A stretch of DNA of 64,000 nucleotides, from contig MVDH01000006.1 in the NCBI GenBank assembly GCA_003056245.1, positions 407,394-471,393 of the forward strand, given 5' to 3'. The DNA is from Cellvibrio sp. 79 (GTDB taxonomy: Bacteria > Pseudomonadota > Gammaproteobacteria > Pseudomonadales > Cellvibrionaceae). A program made the position numbers and the translations under genes. The notes beneath the pieces were generated by a model. It saw only the letters and a list, made by a program, of their open reading frames with translations, ran no database searches and had not been told where the DNA came from. This document shows, in pieces, positions 53,294 to 60,530 of the stretch (the first letter of the stretch is position 1; each line of letters begins with the position of its first letter).

Positions 53294-53899
53294 ATGCGCA
53301 CGACAACCAAATTTTCTGCTCTTGCCCTAGCTCTTCTAGCATGCGCCACGGCAGTAGCTGCTTCCGAACAAAAAACTACTGAATCATCAACTTATGTACA
53401 CCTCAACCTTAAAGGTAAAAAAATCGGTCTCAATCCATCGAAAGCTCATTGTGTTACAGATAGAGGCACAGGCTTGGTGTGGGAACTTAAAACACCCGAC
53501 GATGGTATTCATAGCGCCAAAAATGATTATCGCTGGGGCGGCTCCGGTGCAGAAAAAACCGGGGTTATTTTTTTTAATGACTGGGATGAATTAATTAAAG
53601 GGAGCAACAAAGAAAAGCTCTGTGGCTTTAGCGATTGGCGTGTACCGACCATCGAAGAATTGAAAACCCTGGTTGTCGCCAACGAACAAGGGCTAAAAAT
53701 TGATACACAATATTTCTTTGATACGAAAGACAGTGCCTATTGGTCATCATCCGCTTACGCAAATTACCCGGAACATGCGCAGACGGTTCATTTCGGCAGT
53801 GGCAATTCGCATTATTACAATGGATTTAAAGGAGACCGCTTACCGTTACGGCTTGTTCGTGGAAAGTTAACACTGCAACTAAATGATCTTCAAAACTGA
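53294..53899 (+). CDS. Exported DUF1566 (Lcl C-terminal-type) protein
   Basis: A 201-residue exported protein. The signal peptide ends near AVAA. The mature part has the DUF1566 pattern: CVTDRGTGLVWELKT, FSDWRVPTIEELKTLV, YFFDTKDSAYWSSSAY and LPLRLVRG. The domain has a C-type-lectin-like fold and occurs in secreted proteins that may bind or adhere. AAAAGGAAAAATT precedes the ATG. Monocistronic. Confidence 0.8.
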   Translation: MRTTTKFSALALALLACATAVAASEQKTTESSTYVHLNLKGKKIGLNPSKAHCVTDRGTGLVWELKTPDDGIHSAKNDYRWGGSGAEKTGVIFFNDWDELIKGSNKEKLCGFSDWRVPTIEELKTLVVANEQGLKIDTQYFFDTKDSAYWSSSAYANYPEHAQTVHFGSGNSHYYNGFKGDRLPLRLVRGKLTLQLNDLQN

Positions 53900-54043
53900 C
53901 ATAATTAAAAATTCCCTGCAAAGCTTCAAGCAATGCGGGGGGATTTGCTTTTTACACAGATATAATTTTTCGCTTTCTCAATAGCTCATAACACTGTATT
54001 TCATGAAACCACTCAATATTGGATCATCGTTGTGCAGATCACA

Positions 54044-54418
54044 TTAGCGAGCTAAAGCTGCAAAAACATAATGATCCATTGCAACAACCTCATAGGCCAA
54101 CAAATTGAGCTTGATGGATGTTTCCGACAACAGCTTTTTAAAGCTACAACTTTTCCTATATACCGTCACCGCCAGATTGGTTTTGCTACTACTCAGCAAT
54201 CCCATAGTGCACAAACTTTTCAGATTTTTATTGATCGTTGATACGGATACTTTTTTATTTTCTTCCTGCAATTGACGATAAATATCGACGTCGGAAAAAT
54301 CCTGATCACTTTGCTTATGGATCACTTCCAGGATCTTCAACCTTGAACCGGTTGTTAAAGACCCATTGCGGCGAAGCAATGTTTTAACGTGAGTGGAGAA
54401 TTCTTTAGGGGTAATCAT
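54044..54418 (-). CDS. Small Fur-like winged-helix regulator
   Basis: A 124-residue DNA-binding protein. LTTGSRLKILEVIHKQSDQDFSDVDIYRQL (in pieces, ~20-50) and VSVSTINKNLKSLCTMGLL (~55-75) match the Fur-family winged helix (R-x-x-IL, DIYRxL, S-x-STxxxxLxxLxxxGLL). The Fur metal-binding, dimerisation C-domain with its HxHxH motif is missing; the tail is ~45 unrelated residues with two Cys. It may be a transcription factor that has lost or changed metal control. It sits at the edge of the toxin/immunity region. Confidence 0.6.
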   Translation of the reverse strand: MITPKEFSTHVKTLLRRNGSLTTGSRLKILEVIHKQSDQDFSDVDIYRQLQEENKKVSVSTINKNLKSLCTMGLLSSSKTNLAVTVYRKSCSFKKLLSETSIKLNLLAYEVVAMDHYVFAALAR

Positions 54419-54496
54419 AGTGTATGGGTCTTTAATTGAATATTAATGCTACGGTAACAACTAACGCTCCGCAGTTCTAAAGATTTTTTTGGGAAA

Positions 54497-54727
54497 CTAT
54501 AACTTAAGCTCAATACCATATGTATTTAGCGCACCATACTGAATTGTTTTTCTTGTAACTTCAATATCCTGCAACTTTTCATCAAAGGAAAGCTCCTCAT
54601 CTTCTGCTGAAGCACTTAAAGACATTTGCTCCATATGTTTTTCGTAGTGAGTCAATGCTTCCCAGATAATGTTGTACTCCTTAATTAAAAGTGTTTGGCT
54701 TTCCATTTTTATCTTAAAACCTTTCAT
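54497..54727 (-). CDS. Small acidic protein, paralogue of 59132-59338
   Basis: A 76-residue protein. MKGFKIKM aligns with METIEIKL of the gene at 59132-59338, then EYNIIWEALTHYEKHMEQM aligns with EVTLVLDALRHYINYIENV; an acidic loop and a C-terminal helix follow in both. It lies 11 bp after the second BrnA-like gene. The relative at 59132 heads an Imm11 cluster. Unknown family; perhaps an immunity subunit. Confidence 0.5.
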   Translation of the reverse strand: MKGFKIKMESQTLLIKEYNIIWEALTHYEKHMEQMSLSASAEDEELSFDEKLQDIEVTRKTIQYGALNTYGIELKL

Positions 54728-54737
54728 TCAGCCATAA

Positions 54738-54923
54738 TTAGCATTTATTTTTGGTTAAGCTTTCTTGATTTTTTGCAAACCTAGCGTTAACAATAGGGGC
54801 ATCAGGGTCTTTCTTCGCTCTTTCCTCTGCTTGCTTATCTGTCAATGCTCGAATTTTACTAACATTAAATTCGGGCGCGACTGACGAATCCTTTATATGG
54901 TTTGCTGTTATTTTTTTACTCAT
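54738..54923 (-). CDS. BrnA-like antitoxin fragment, copy 2
   Basis: A 61-residue protein with VSKIRALTDKQAEERAKKDPDAPIV. The motif ALTD-x-(Q/E)-x-EERAK-x-DPD is shared with the gene just upstream (54916-55113), so the two are a tandem duplication; their frames overlap by eight bases. BrnA antitoxins carry such a motif before a ribbon-helix-helix domain; that DNA-binding tail is absent here. Toxin-binding may still be possible. Function inferred from the neighbouring brnT. Confidence 0.5.
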   Translation of the reverse strand: MSKKITANHIKDSSVAPEFNVSKIRALTDKQAEERAKKDPDAPIVNARFAKNQESLTKNKC

Positions 54924-55113
54924 TTACTTTATTCCTTCTTCTGATTTTTATTTTCTTCAGTTGCTCTTCAGAAAACGGCAAGGAATCCGGATCATTTTTT
55001 GCTCTTTCCTCAATTTCCTCATCGGTGAGAGCATCCGCTTTTTCGAAATCAATATCACTGTTATCGATTGGCTTTTCTTTTGAGTGTTCTTTTTGAAAAA
55101 TTTTATTTGCCAT
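54916..55113 (-). CDS. BrnA-like antitoxin, copy 1
   Basis: A 65-residue acidic-basic protein. DFEKADALTDEEIEERAKNDPD resembles the toxin-binding region of BrnA antitoxins; a basic end (KKIKIRRRNKVNE) replaces the usual ribbon-helix-helix DNA-binding part. Its ATG overlaps the TAA of the broken brnT upstream by one base (TAATG), the standard brnTA order. Since brnT is broken, this antitoxin may be a relic or act against other BrnT toxins. Confidence 0.55.
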   Translation of the reverse strand: MANKIFQKEHSKEKPIDNSDIDFEKADALTDEEIEERAKNDPDSLPFSEEQLKKIKIRRRNKVNE

Positions 55114-55393
55114 TAGAAACCTCCAGACTCATATAGTTTGCGCTCGCTTTTGGTAGCTTTGCGAACAGAGATAAGACGAGTTACATTAGCACTTTTCATC
55201 GTGAATACCACATTGAGAAGCTTGGTTCGATTATCAACTCCAATGACTATAAATCGTTCCTCACCATAGTTAAATCGATTATCCTCAAACTAAATTGCGT
55301 TTACATCGTCGAAAACAGGAATTCCAGCTTTAAGAGGCATTCCATGTTTTTGCTTGTTTATTTTGTCTTTCTCTCATCCCATTCAAATAACAT
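55113..55393 (-). pseudogene. brnT: Decayed BrnT-family ribonuclease toxin
   Basis: AAGGAG seven bases before ATG 55393 opens MLFEWDERKTK, which then hits TAA. With one A restored in the AAAA run near 55364 the frame continues INKQKHGMPLKAGIPVFDDV, the BrnT motif K-x-x-N-x-x-KHG, then NAI, an in-frame TAG at about 55290-55292, and FEDNRFNYGEERFIVIGV, LNVVFTM, RLISVRKATKSERKLYE. So two lesions: a 1-base deletion and a nonsense codon. BrnT is an RNase of type II toxin-antitoxin systems. Both lesions could not both be sequencing error without coincidence, so it is most likely dead. Confidence 0.78.
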
Positions 55394-55540
55394 CTTTTTA
55401 CTCCTTCAGATGTTGCGGCCACTTTAACCAACAACGCAAACTATATATCCCCGCACCTTATTTTTCTATATTTTGATCAACGCACCAAAGCCCCTTTGAC
55501 AACCCTCCTCCAACCCATTAATGTTCGCCCCACTGATAAA

Positions 55541-55738
55541 CACGAACGGTTTCCGCAACCGTTAGCTTTTTTTGCGATTGTTTCAATTTCGTAGGGAAAG
55601 TGGCGCCCGCCATTTGGCCGGGTGGAGAGGCGTAATATAAAACCCGCAAGGGGAATAGGCCCGGAGCCGTTCGTGTGGCTTCAGTTGACACCCGGCTTCC
55701 AGCTACTAACTGGAAGCCGTTAACTACAAAACACGAAG
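55541..55738 (+). ncRNA. Structured leader ahead of a short gene
   Basis: ACACGAACGG (55540-55549) pairs with CCGTTCGTGT (55667-55676) to close a ~130-base domain containing AACGGTT/AACCGTT and other GC-rich stems. It is followed by a hairpin GGCTTCCAG-CTACTAA-CTGGAAGCC at about 55691-55715. The ATG of the next gene comes 30 bp later. The general layout is like that at 40975-41192. Confidence 0.4.
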
Positions 55739-55746
55739 AGGTTTTT

Positions 55747-56007
55747 ATGACCGAATTACAGGATGTTCCACCCACCGAAAATCCCCCTCCCAACATCAGA
55801 CGCGAATTAGCTAGCCTGATCGATTCCTACCGAGAATTTCATCACTACTGTGCATTTTATTGTAAATCCACCAGCGTCATGCTCCACCGCTTTGGTGTGG
55901 ATCTTGATGCGGACTGCACCGAAGGTATTGAGCGCGTTGCGCAAATGGTGATGGATAAAGCAGATGATATTGAAGCGCGGTTGAAGCGGGTGATGGATAG
56001 GGTTTAG
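55747..56007 (+). CDS. Short protein with Pro-rich N-terminus, similar in layout to 41214-41531
   Basis: An 86-residue protein starting MTELQDVPPTENPPPNIRRE at ATG 55747, which follows GAGG. The Pro-rich start is followed by two amphipathic helices (YREFHHYCAFYCKSTSVMLH; IERVAQMVMDKADDIEARLK). Three Cys and four His lie in the first helix region. Its architecture resembles short DUF3077-type proteins. It is preceded by a structured leader and followed by a toxin gene. Function unknown. Confidence 0.45.
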   Translation: MTELQDVPPTENPPPNIRRELASLIDSYREFHHYCAFYCKSTSVMLHRFGVDLDADCTEGIERVAQMVMDKADDIEARLKRVMDRV

Positions 56008-56170
56008 CTACCATCAATTTATCCCAAATAATTAATAGTGAGATGTATCGCTTGCCATCAAATGGCAAGCGCGCTCTACCCTATATATTCGACTTACTGA
56101 ACAGCGCAAAGTAAGGATTAACTTTCGTCTAACATAAGAGCGATGCTCAATTTATGATTGCATTCGATAA

Positions 56171-56896
56171 ATGTTTGGACGATTATCGGCGAACTCAAAT
56201 ATCAGATACGGAAATAGTTATATGGGCCAAAATCACATTGACGTTTATGAAGTTCAACCCCACGAACTCATGATTGGTTTAATTGAGGTTATTCGGGAAA
56301 CAGAGAAAAAGATTGGCTATTATGAAATGAAAAAGATGGCAAAAGACCATCTTGATGCCAATTCAAAAATTGTTATCGAGAAAAAAGCAAAGCATCTTAC
56401 TGCACAGGAAATTAATAATCTGGCAGCAAAGCTATATTCCAAGTTGATGATGAGAGGCACTATTCAAGCGCTTTCCGCGCTCTCTCAATATCAGGCAGAA
56501 GCTAAAGGAATGACAAAGGCTAATTTCTTAAAAGAAGAACATTCGGCAGACCGACTTTCTAAACACATTAAAGCCACCGGCATCAAAAGACCACCCAATG
56601 TAGCGGCACATGCCATAGTAAGCGGGTCACATCCTGAAGCAACAGCGGCAAGAAAAATTCTTGCAAAATTCAAAATTCGTATAGATGACCCAGACAACGG
56701 AGTGTATCTTCCGAGAGACTCCAGATTTATTCCTCATGAAGAAATGCCTGACGCCAGTGCCCATGCAAAAATACACACAGATGAATATTACATCAACGTA
56801 ACCAATATTCTTAATACAGCCACTTCACCATTTGAATGCAGAGTAGCTTTAAAACTTATCGCCAAAAAACTGCGCGATGGAACTTTGGAATATTAA
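56171..56896 (+). CDS. AHH-type nuclease toxin
   Basis: A 241-residue protein with no signal peptide. A helical N-terminal part (~20-125) is followed by an AHH-type HNH/EndoVII nuclease domain: NVAAHAIVSGSHPEATAARK (first catalytic His in AHA; the family usually has AHH, here the second His is Ala), IDDPDNGVYLPRDSRF, then SAHAKIHTDEYYINV. These match the AHH polymorphic-toxin nuclease order. A later ATG at 56222 has a better-placed GGA. No secretion domain is fused. Two Imm11-type genes follow directly (two bases and 17 bases apart), the known immunity partners of such nucleases. Activity is uncertain because of the AHA change. Confidence 0.68.
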   Translation: MFGRLSANSNIRYGNSYMGQNHIDVYEVQPHELMIGLIEVIRETEKKIGYYEMKKMAKDHLDANSKIVIEKKAKHLTAQEINNLAAKLYSKLMMRGTIQALSALSQYQAEAKGMTKANFLKEEHSADRLSKHIKATGIKRPPNVAAHAIVSGSHPEATAARKILAKFKIRIDDPDNGVYLPRDSRFIPHEEMPDASAHAKIHTDEYYINVTNILNTATSPFECRVALKLIAKKLRDGTLEY

Positions 56897-56898
56897 TC

Positions 56899-57477
56899 AT
56901 GAAAATATATACTGTAAAACCAGATTCAAATTTTAGGTTAATGTACCCAGAAGAAGCCGTCTATGAGTCTGACGATTGGGAATTTAAATGCAAACCATTA
57001 GCGGGAAAATTGCCCTTACATTTTGAAGCCTACTTCAATGAGAAATCAGATAAACCTTTCCCGGATATCGCCTGGATTGGAATGAATACATTTGCCTTTA
57101 GGGCCGATGTAGCTACTGAACTTGTCGAAATACTGGAAGAAAGTGGTGAGCTTTTACCCTTCAAGGTAGACGGTGATATTTGGTATTGCCTGAATGTATT
57201 ACAAAAATCAGAAAGTTCTGTCGACCCTGAAAAATCCAGCTATGAGATAAATGACGGTGAAACCAGATTTGGTTTGAAGCAACCGGCATTCATCGTAAAA
57301 AACTTACCCAAATCACCTCTATTCAAAATCAGAGAAGACAATTATACAAATATTTATTGTTTGGACCATAGAAGCTCTGAAAGCGATATCGTGAATAATT
57401 TCTTTTGTGCTGTCGCCGCGCACGCATATACCGGTGTCAAATTTGAGGAAGTGTTCAACGATGAAAGCGATAGATGA
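56899..57477 (+). CDS. Imm11 (DUF1629) immunity protein, copy 1
   Basis: A 192-residue acidic protein. ATG 56899 is two bases after the toxin stop; an upstream overlapping start is unlikely. Imm11 features: FPDIAWIGMNTFAFRADVATEL, ESGELLPFKVDGDIWYCLNVL, LFKIREDNYTNIYCLDH and a terminal HAYTGVKFEEVF. Imm11 proteins (PF07791) neutralise polymorphic toxins including AHH nucleases. The adjacent gene is a divergent second copy, perhaps against another nuclease variant. Confidence 0.72.
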   Translation: MKIYTVKPDSNFRLMYPEEAVYESDDWEFKCKPLAGKLPLHFEAYFNEKSDKPFPDIAWIGMNTFAFRADVATELVEILEESGELLPFKVDGDIWYCLNVLQKSESSVDPEKSSYEINDGETRFGLKQPAFIVKNLPKSPLFKIREDNYTNIYCLDHRSSESDIVNNFFCAVAAHAYTGVKFEEVFNDESDR

Positions 57478-57494
57478 ACAAATTTAGGCAATAA

Positions 57495-58079
57495 ATGAAT
57501 AATATTTATTTAATTGAGAGTGATGGCTTCGATTTTAAATGGATCGCATTGGAGATTGACGACTTTATTGATCAAATACCCAAGAGATATTCGGACAAGG
57601 AAATTTTCCAATACAGCCATCACAACCTAAAGCTATCAGAAGGCTGGAAAGATATATCCTCTGAATTTATTCAAACGGAGACCAAGCAAGAACACCGGAT
57701 TCCCGACGTGTCTCTTTGGCTTACCGGAGCTTCGTTGGTTTTATCACCAAAGGCTTTTTCTGCTCTAGAAGCTTTACTTTCTCCTTTTGGGGAGTTTTTG
57801 CCAGTGTTATGCAACAACGAAAATTTTTACATCTTTAATTGCCTGTCTCTTGCTGAAGCCGATCCTGCACAAAGTGAACATATTCTTCAAGATGGGCACA
57901 TAGTCGGCGAATTAAAAATTGGATTTGATCAAAAGGAAGTATCTAGCAAGTCAATTTTTAAAACAAAATTTAATGCGTGTCGGGATATATATTGCGGAGA
58001 TACAGTTAAAAACATTATAGAAAGCAATAACTTAACCGGCGTAAAATTCTCACCCAAGCTAATTTCTTCTTTTGATTGA
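57495..58079 (+). CDS. Imm11 (DUF1629) immunity protein, copy 2
   Basis: A 194-residue protein with the same layout as copy 1: HRIPDVSLWLTGASLVLSPKAFSAL, PFGEFLPVLCNNENFYIFNCL, KSIFKTKFNACRDIYCGDTVKN and NLTGVKFSPKLI. It lies 17 bp after copy 1 in the same operon. Sequence identity to copy 1 and to 58510-59124 is low but the pattern is the same. Confidence 0.72.
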   Translation: MNNIYLIESDGFDFKWIALEIDDFIDQIPKRYSDKEIFQYSHHNLKLSEGWKDISSEFIQTETKQEHRIPDVSLWLTGASLVLSPKAFSALEALLSPFGEFLPVLCNNENFYIFNCLSLAEADPAQSEHILQDGHIVGELKIGFDQKEVSSKSIFKTKFNACRDIYCGDTVKNIIESNNLTGVKFSPKLISSFD

Positions 58080-58205
58080 CATGAGTTCAAAACAATTTTG
58101 GGAGCGTGTTTCAGATAATCAGAATTGAGAAAATATAGGCATGTTGGATTGGCCGCAGCGCGGCCATACACATAACCAACTTTACTTTCCTAATTTTCTT
58201 ACCTC

Positions 58206-58508
58206 CTATTGCTTATCCATCACAGAATCCCAAACATCAATAAAACCCAATCGATCCAGATAGCCGCTCAATGAATTTAAGATTTTTTCGTTCCAAAATT
58301 CTGCACCGTCGCCCCAAGGGTAGTTTTTCTCTTTGGTGCACGCAATTGAGCTATCGACCATCTTCCAAAAAAATTCACTAACATGCAAAGCAGCAGATTC
58401 ATCAATAACTACCTCATTAGCAAATATCGCTGCAATCTGGTGATCAGCTAATTTCCCAGCATAATAAAAAACTATATCTCGTTCTTCCGGGTACTTAAAA
58501 ATAATCAT
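58206..58508 (-). CDS. Immunity-like small protein (family B, copy 2)
   Basis: A 100-residue acidic protein of family B, related to 36291-36587 and 59515-59820: FYYAGKL, then ALHVSEFFWKMVDSS and a C-terminal YLDRLGFIDVWDSVMDK. Its ATG is one base after the Imm11 stop (58510), so the genes are coupled. Probably an immunity protein. Confidence 0.6.
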   Translation of the reverse strand: MIIFKYPEERDIVFYYAGKLADHQIAAIFANEVVIDESAALHVSEFFWKMVDSSIACTKEKNYPWGDGAEFWNEKILNSLSGYLDRLGFIDVWDSVMDKQ

Positions 58509-58509
58509 A

Positions 58510-59124
58510 TTAATTTAACTTTGAAACTTCGGATCGCTCTACAGCGAAAACTGAACCGAGATTTGTGGTGATGTAGAGCCCTTTAAGATCATTCTGTTGC
58601 ACCGCATTAACAAAAGCTTGCGTACATTGCAGAGTGTAGAACGCGTTAAATTCAGCACGAAACAGAACCCAGTTGCCTAATTTCTCTTCGTGAAAAGCAA
58701 GGTTTTCCAAATCGCCCCATTCTGATTTTTTGCTTAGCGTTGCATCCAAAGCATTGTTTGATTCGGCCACATTCAACGGAGTAAAAATATAAGCGTCGCC
58801 GCCATCGTAGACTGCGGGTAGAAACTCGCCATCCGCTTTAATAAGGTCTTTAAGCGCGCTATAAGCTTTTTGATTTAAGAAAAGCCTACCTTCAAATACT
58901 GTGATATCCGGAATTTCACGTTTTACTTTTGACTTTTTGAAAACTGGAAAATTTACTTTTAATGGCTCACTAAAAACACCTGCAAATGAGCGCGGCGCGT
59001 GATACAAGTCGATGCGGCTAGTTCTTGTCTCAGTACTGAGCGCACCAACCAGCCGATCAAGCTGATCAGAATCAATTAGAGGGTCCAGAAATTTTTTGTC
59101 ATCAAGCATAATTGTATAGAGCAT
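58510..59124 (-). CDS. Imm11 (DUF1629) immunity protein, copy 3
   Basis: A 204-residue protein starting MLYTIMLDDKKFLDPLIDSD at ATG 59124. Imm11 features: REIPDITVFEGRLFLNQKAYSAL, ADGEFLPAVYDGGDAYIFTPLNVAE, SEWGDLENLAFHEEKLGNW, LFRAEFNAFYTLQCTQAFVNAV, ending GSVFAVERSEVSKLN. It follows the small protein gene at 59132 by seven bases. Fragments of a near-identical second copy lie at 59326-59424 and 60402-60464, and the frameshifted relative is at 38408-39102. Confidence 0.75.
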   Translation of the reverse strand: MLYTIMLDDKKFLDPLIDSDQLDRLVGALSTETRTSRIDLYHAPRSFAGVFSEPLKVNFPVFKKSKVKREIPDITVFEGRLFLNQKAYSALKDLIKADGEFLPAVYDGGDAYIFTPLNVAESNNALDATLSKKSEWGDLENLAFHEEKLGNWVLFRAEFNAFYTLQCTQAFVNAVQQNDLKGLYITTNLGSVFAVERSEVSKLN

Positions 59125-59131
59125 TATTTTG

Positions 59132-59338
59132 TTAATACTCTCCGAACTTCTCTGAATACAATGAAGAAATCTGTTTTTCAACAGCCTTGACATTCTCATT
59201 GTCATTTAACAGATCTGCCAAAGTGTCCTCATCTATTTCTGACTCATTAACATTCTCAATATAATTTATATAATGACGTAGCGCATCTAAAACCAAAGTG
59301 ACTTCTGAGTAGGGTAATTTAATTTCTATAGTTTCCAT
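59132..59338 (-). CDS. Small acidic protein, paralogue of 54497-54727
   Basis: A 68-residue protein (METIEIKLPYSEVTLVLDAL, then acidic ESEIDEDTLADLLNDNENVK). It heads the minus-strand unit 59338-58206, upstream of Imm11 copy 3. Its first codons overlap the tail of a truncated Imm11 fragment (59326-59424). Probably a small immunity or adaptor protein; unrecognised family. Confidence 0.5.
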   Translation of the reverse strand: METIEIKLPYSEVTLVLDALRHYINYIENVNESEIDEDTLADLLNDNENVKAVEKQISSLYSEKFGEY

Positions 59339-59424
59339 ATAATTTCCTCACGAAACTCCAGTTGATCAGAATCAACTAGAGGATCCAGAAATTTTTTGCC
59401 ATCAAGCATAATTGTGTAAAGCAT
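59326..59424 (-). pseudogene. 5' fragment of an Imm11 gene
   Basis: ATG 59424 opens MLYTIMLDGKKFLDPLVDSDQL, the first ~22 residues of Imm11 copy 3 (58510-59124) with two changes, then unrelated EFREEIIWKL and stop. DNA identity to 59060-59124 is high. The rest of the gene is missing at this site. Confidence 0.75.
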
Positions 59425-59514
59425 TATTTAAGACCTGTAACGGACATAACTTCCGGAGGAACCGAGACTTGAGAGATTGAACGCCTACCATGGATTTAAA
59501 TTTATCTTCATTTA

Positions 59515-59820
59515 TTAACTTTTATCACAAATATCATCCCAGATTGCTCCAAATCCTCGGTCTGCCAAGTAAAGGCTAACTTCATAATCAATATCTGGGA
59601 CCATGCTGCTATTATCTACATTACCTAAAACTTCTTTATTTTGTTTAATATCAATCGCCATTTGATCCAGCATTCGCCAAATAAACCTGGAAAAATATTC
59701 GGCTTCGTCTTTTGAGGAAATGCCCACTTTAATTATTTCGGGAATTGTTGTCTCATTAAGTTGATTGGCATAATGCAATATCAATGTCCCAACATGGGGA
59801 TAGCGAGAGAATTCAATCAT
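59515..59820 (-). CDS. Immunity-like small protein (family B, copy 3)
   Basis: A 101-residue acidic protein of family B (LHYANQLNETTIPEIIKVGI, EAEYFSRFIWRMLDQMA, then ADRGFGAIWDDICDK). Its ATG overlaps the TGA of the upstream toxin-like gene (ATGA), so translation is coupled. This overlap is the best support that family B proteins are immunity proteins. Confidence 0.65.
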   Translation of the reverse strand: MIEFSRYPHVGTLILHYANQLNETTIPEIIKVGISSKDEAEYFSRFIWRMLDQMAIDIKQNKEVLGNVDNSSMVPDIDYEVSLYLADRGFGAIWDDICDKS

Positions 59821-60299
59821 AAAGCTTTCTCCACATTTCTAATTACAGTCATCCTGTCCGCAATCCACTTGAGATTGTTCACAAGCTTGTAAATAGTAAT
59901 TTGTCTTTTAACCGTCAAAAAGTAATGCCCTTTTTTATTTGGCCTTTCATCTTCAACAAATTCCATATCATCAGGGATATCGGCGCCCTGTAAAATCCAA
60001 TGCACATCTAGAGGAGTTGTTTTGACGCGAGCAAGCATTCTGTAAACACGTTTAAGCTCACTCCAGTTTGCTGAAAATGACAGCCCTTTTTGGTTGTGCG
60101 GAAGCACCCATTTTTCATCTACAGATAATATGTAATCAACCACACGTATACCACTTACAGTTCGATATTCTCCCTCTTTCACCTTTGGATACAATGTCGG
60201 ATGCTGCCCACGCTTTACGGGCCTAGTCATGCACCCCTCTAACTCTACAATAATTTTCTTTAGGTCATCTAATGATTTATATTGTTTTTGCTGTTCCAT
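59817..60299 (-). CDS. Putative ADP-ribosyltransferase-like toxin
   Basis: A 160-residue protein without signal peptide. An N-terminal helix (~5-30), then YRTVSGIRVVDYILSVDEKWVLPHNQKGLSFSAN, LDVHWILQGADIPDDMEFVED, and KGHYFLTVKRQITIYKLVNNLKWIADRM (read in pieces). The GLSF, W-(I/V)-L-x-x-G-x-(D)-IP and GHY-x-(L/I) order resembles small Tse2-type ART toxins, as at 37120-37551. Similarity is weak; other toxin folds are possible. Its stop overlaps the family B gene start, as expected for a toxin with its immunity gene. Flanking Imm11 fragments suggest a transferred cassette. Confidence 0.45.
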   Translation of the reverse strand: MEQQKQYKSLDDLKKIIVELEGCMTRPVKRGQHPTLYPKVKEGEYRTVSGIRVVDYILSVDEKWVLPHNQKGLSFSANWSELKRVYRMLARVKTTPLDVHWILQGADIPDDMEFVEDERPNKKGHYFLTVKRQITIYKLVNNLKWIADRMTVIRNVEKAL

Positions 60300-60401
60300 C
60301 TCAATATATCCTTTCGAATTTTCTTATACATTACTCTCAGTGCTATGAATTAATGTCGCCGAGGCGCAGTGCAGCCATACATCTAAAGTTATTCCAATCT
60401 C

Positions 60402-60464
60402 TTAATTTAACCTCGAAACTTCAGATCGCTCTACAGCGAAAATTGAACCGAGATTTGTTGTAAT
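60402..60464 (-). pseudogene. 3' fragment of an Imm11 gene
   Basis: On the minus strand a frame ITTNLGSIFAVERSEVSRLN then TAA (60404-60402) matches the C-terminus of Imm11 copy 3 (58510-59124) almost exactly. It is cut off upstream at about 60464, 66 bp after the stop of the MBL-fold gene. Confidence 0.75.
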
Positions 60465-60530
60465 CGACTAATGAAATAAGATGTAAATATAAATTCACCG
60501 CACAGAAAGGAAGCAGTATTACATCAAATA

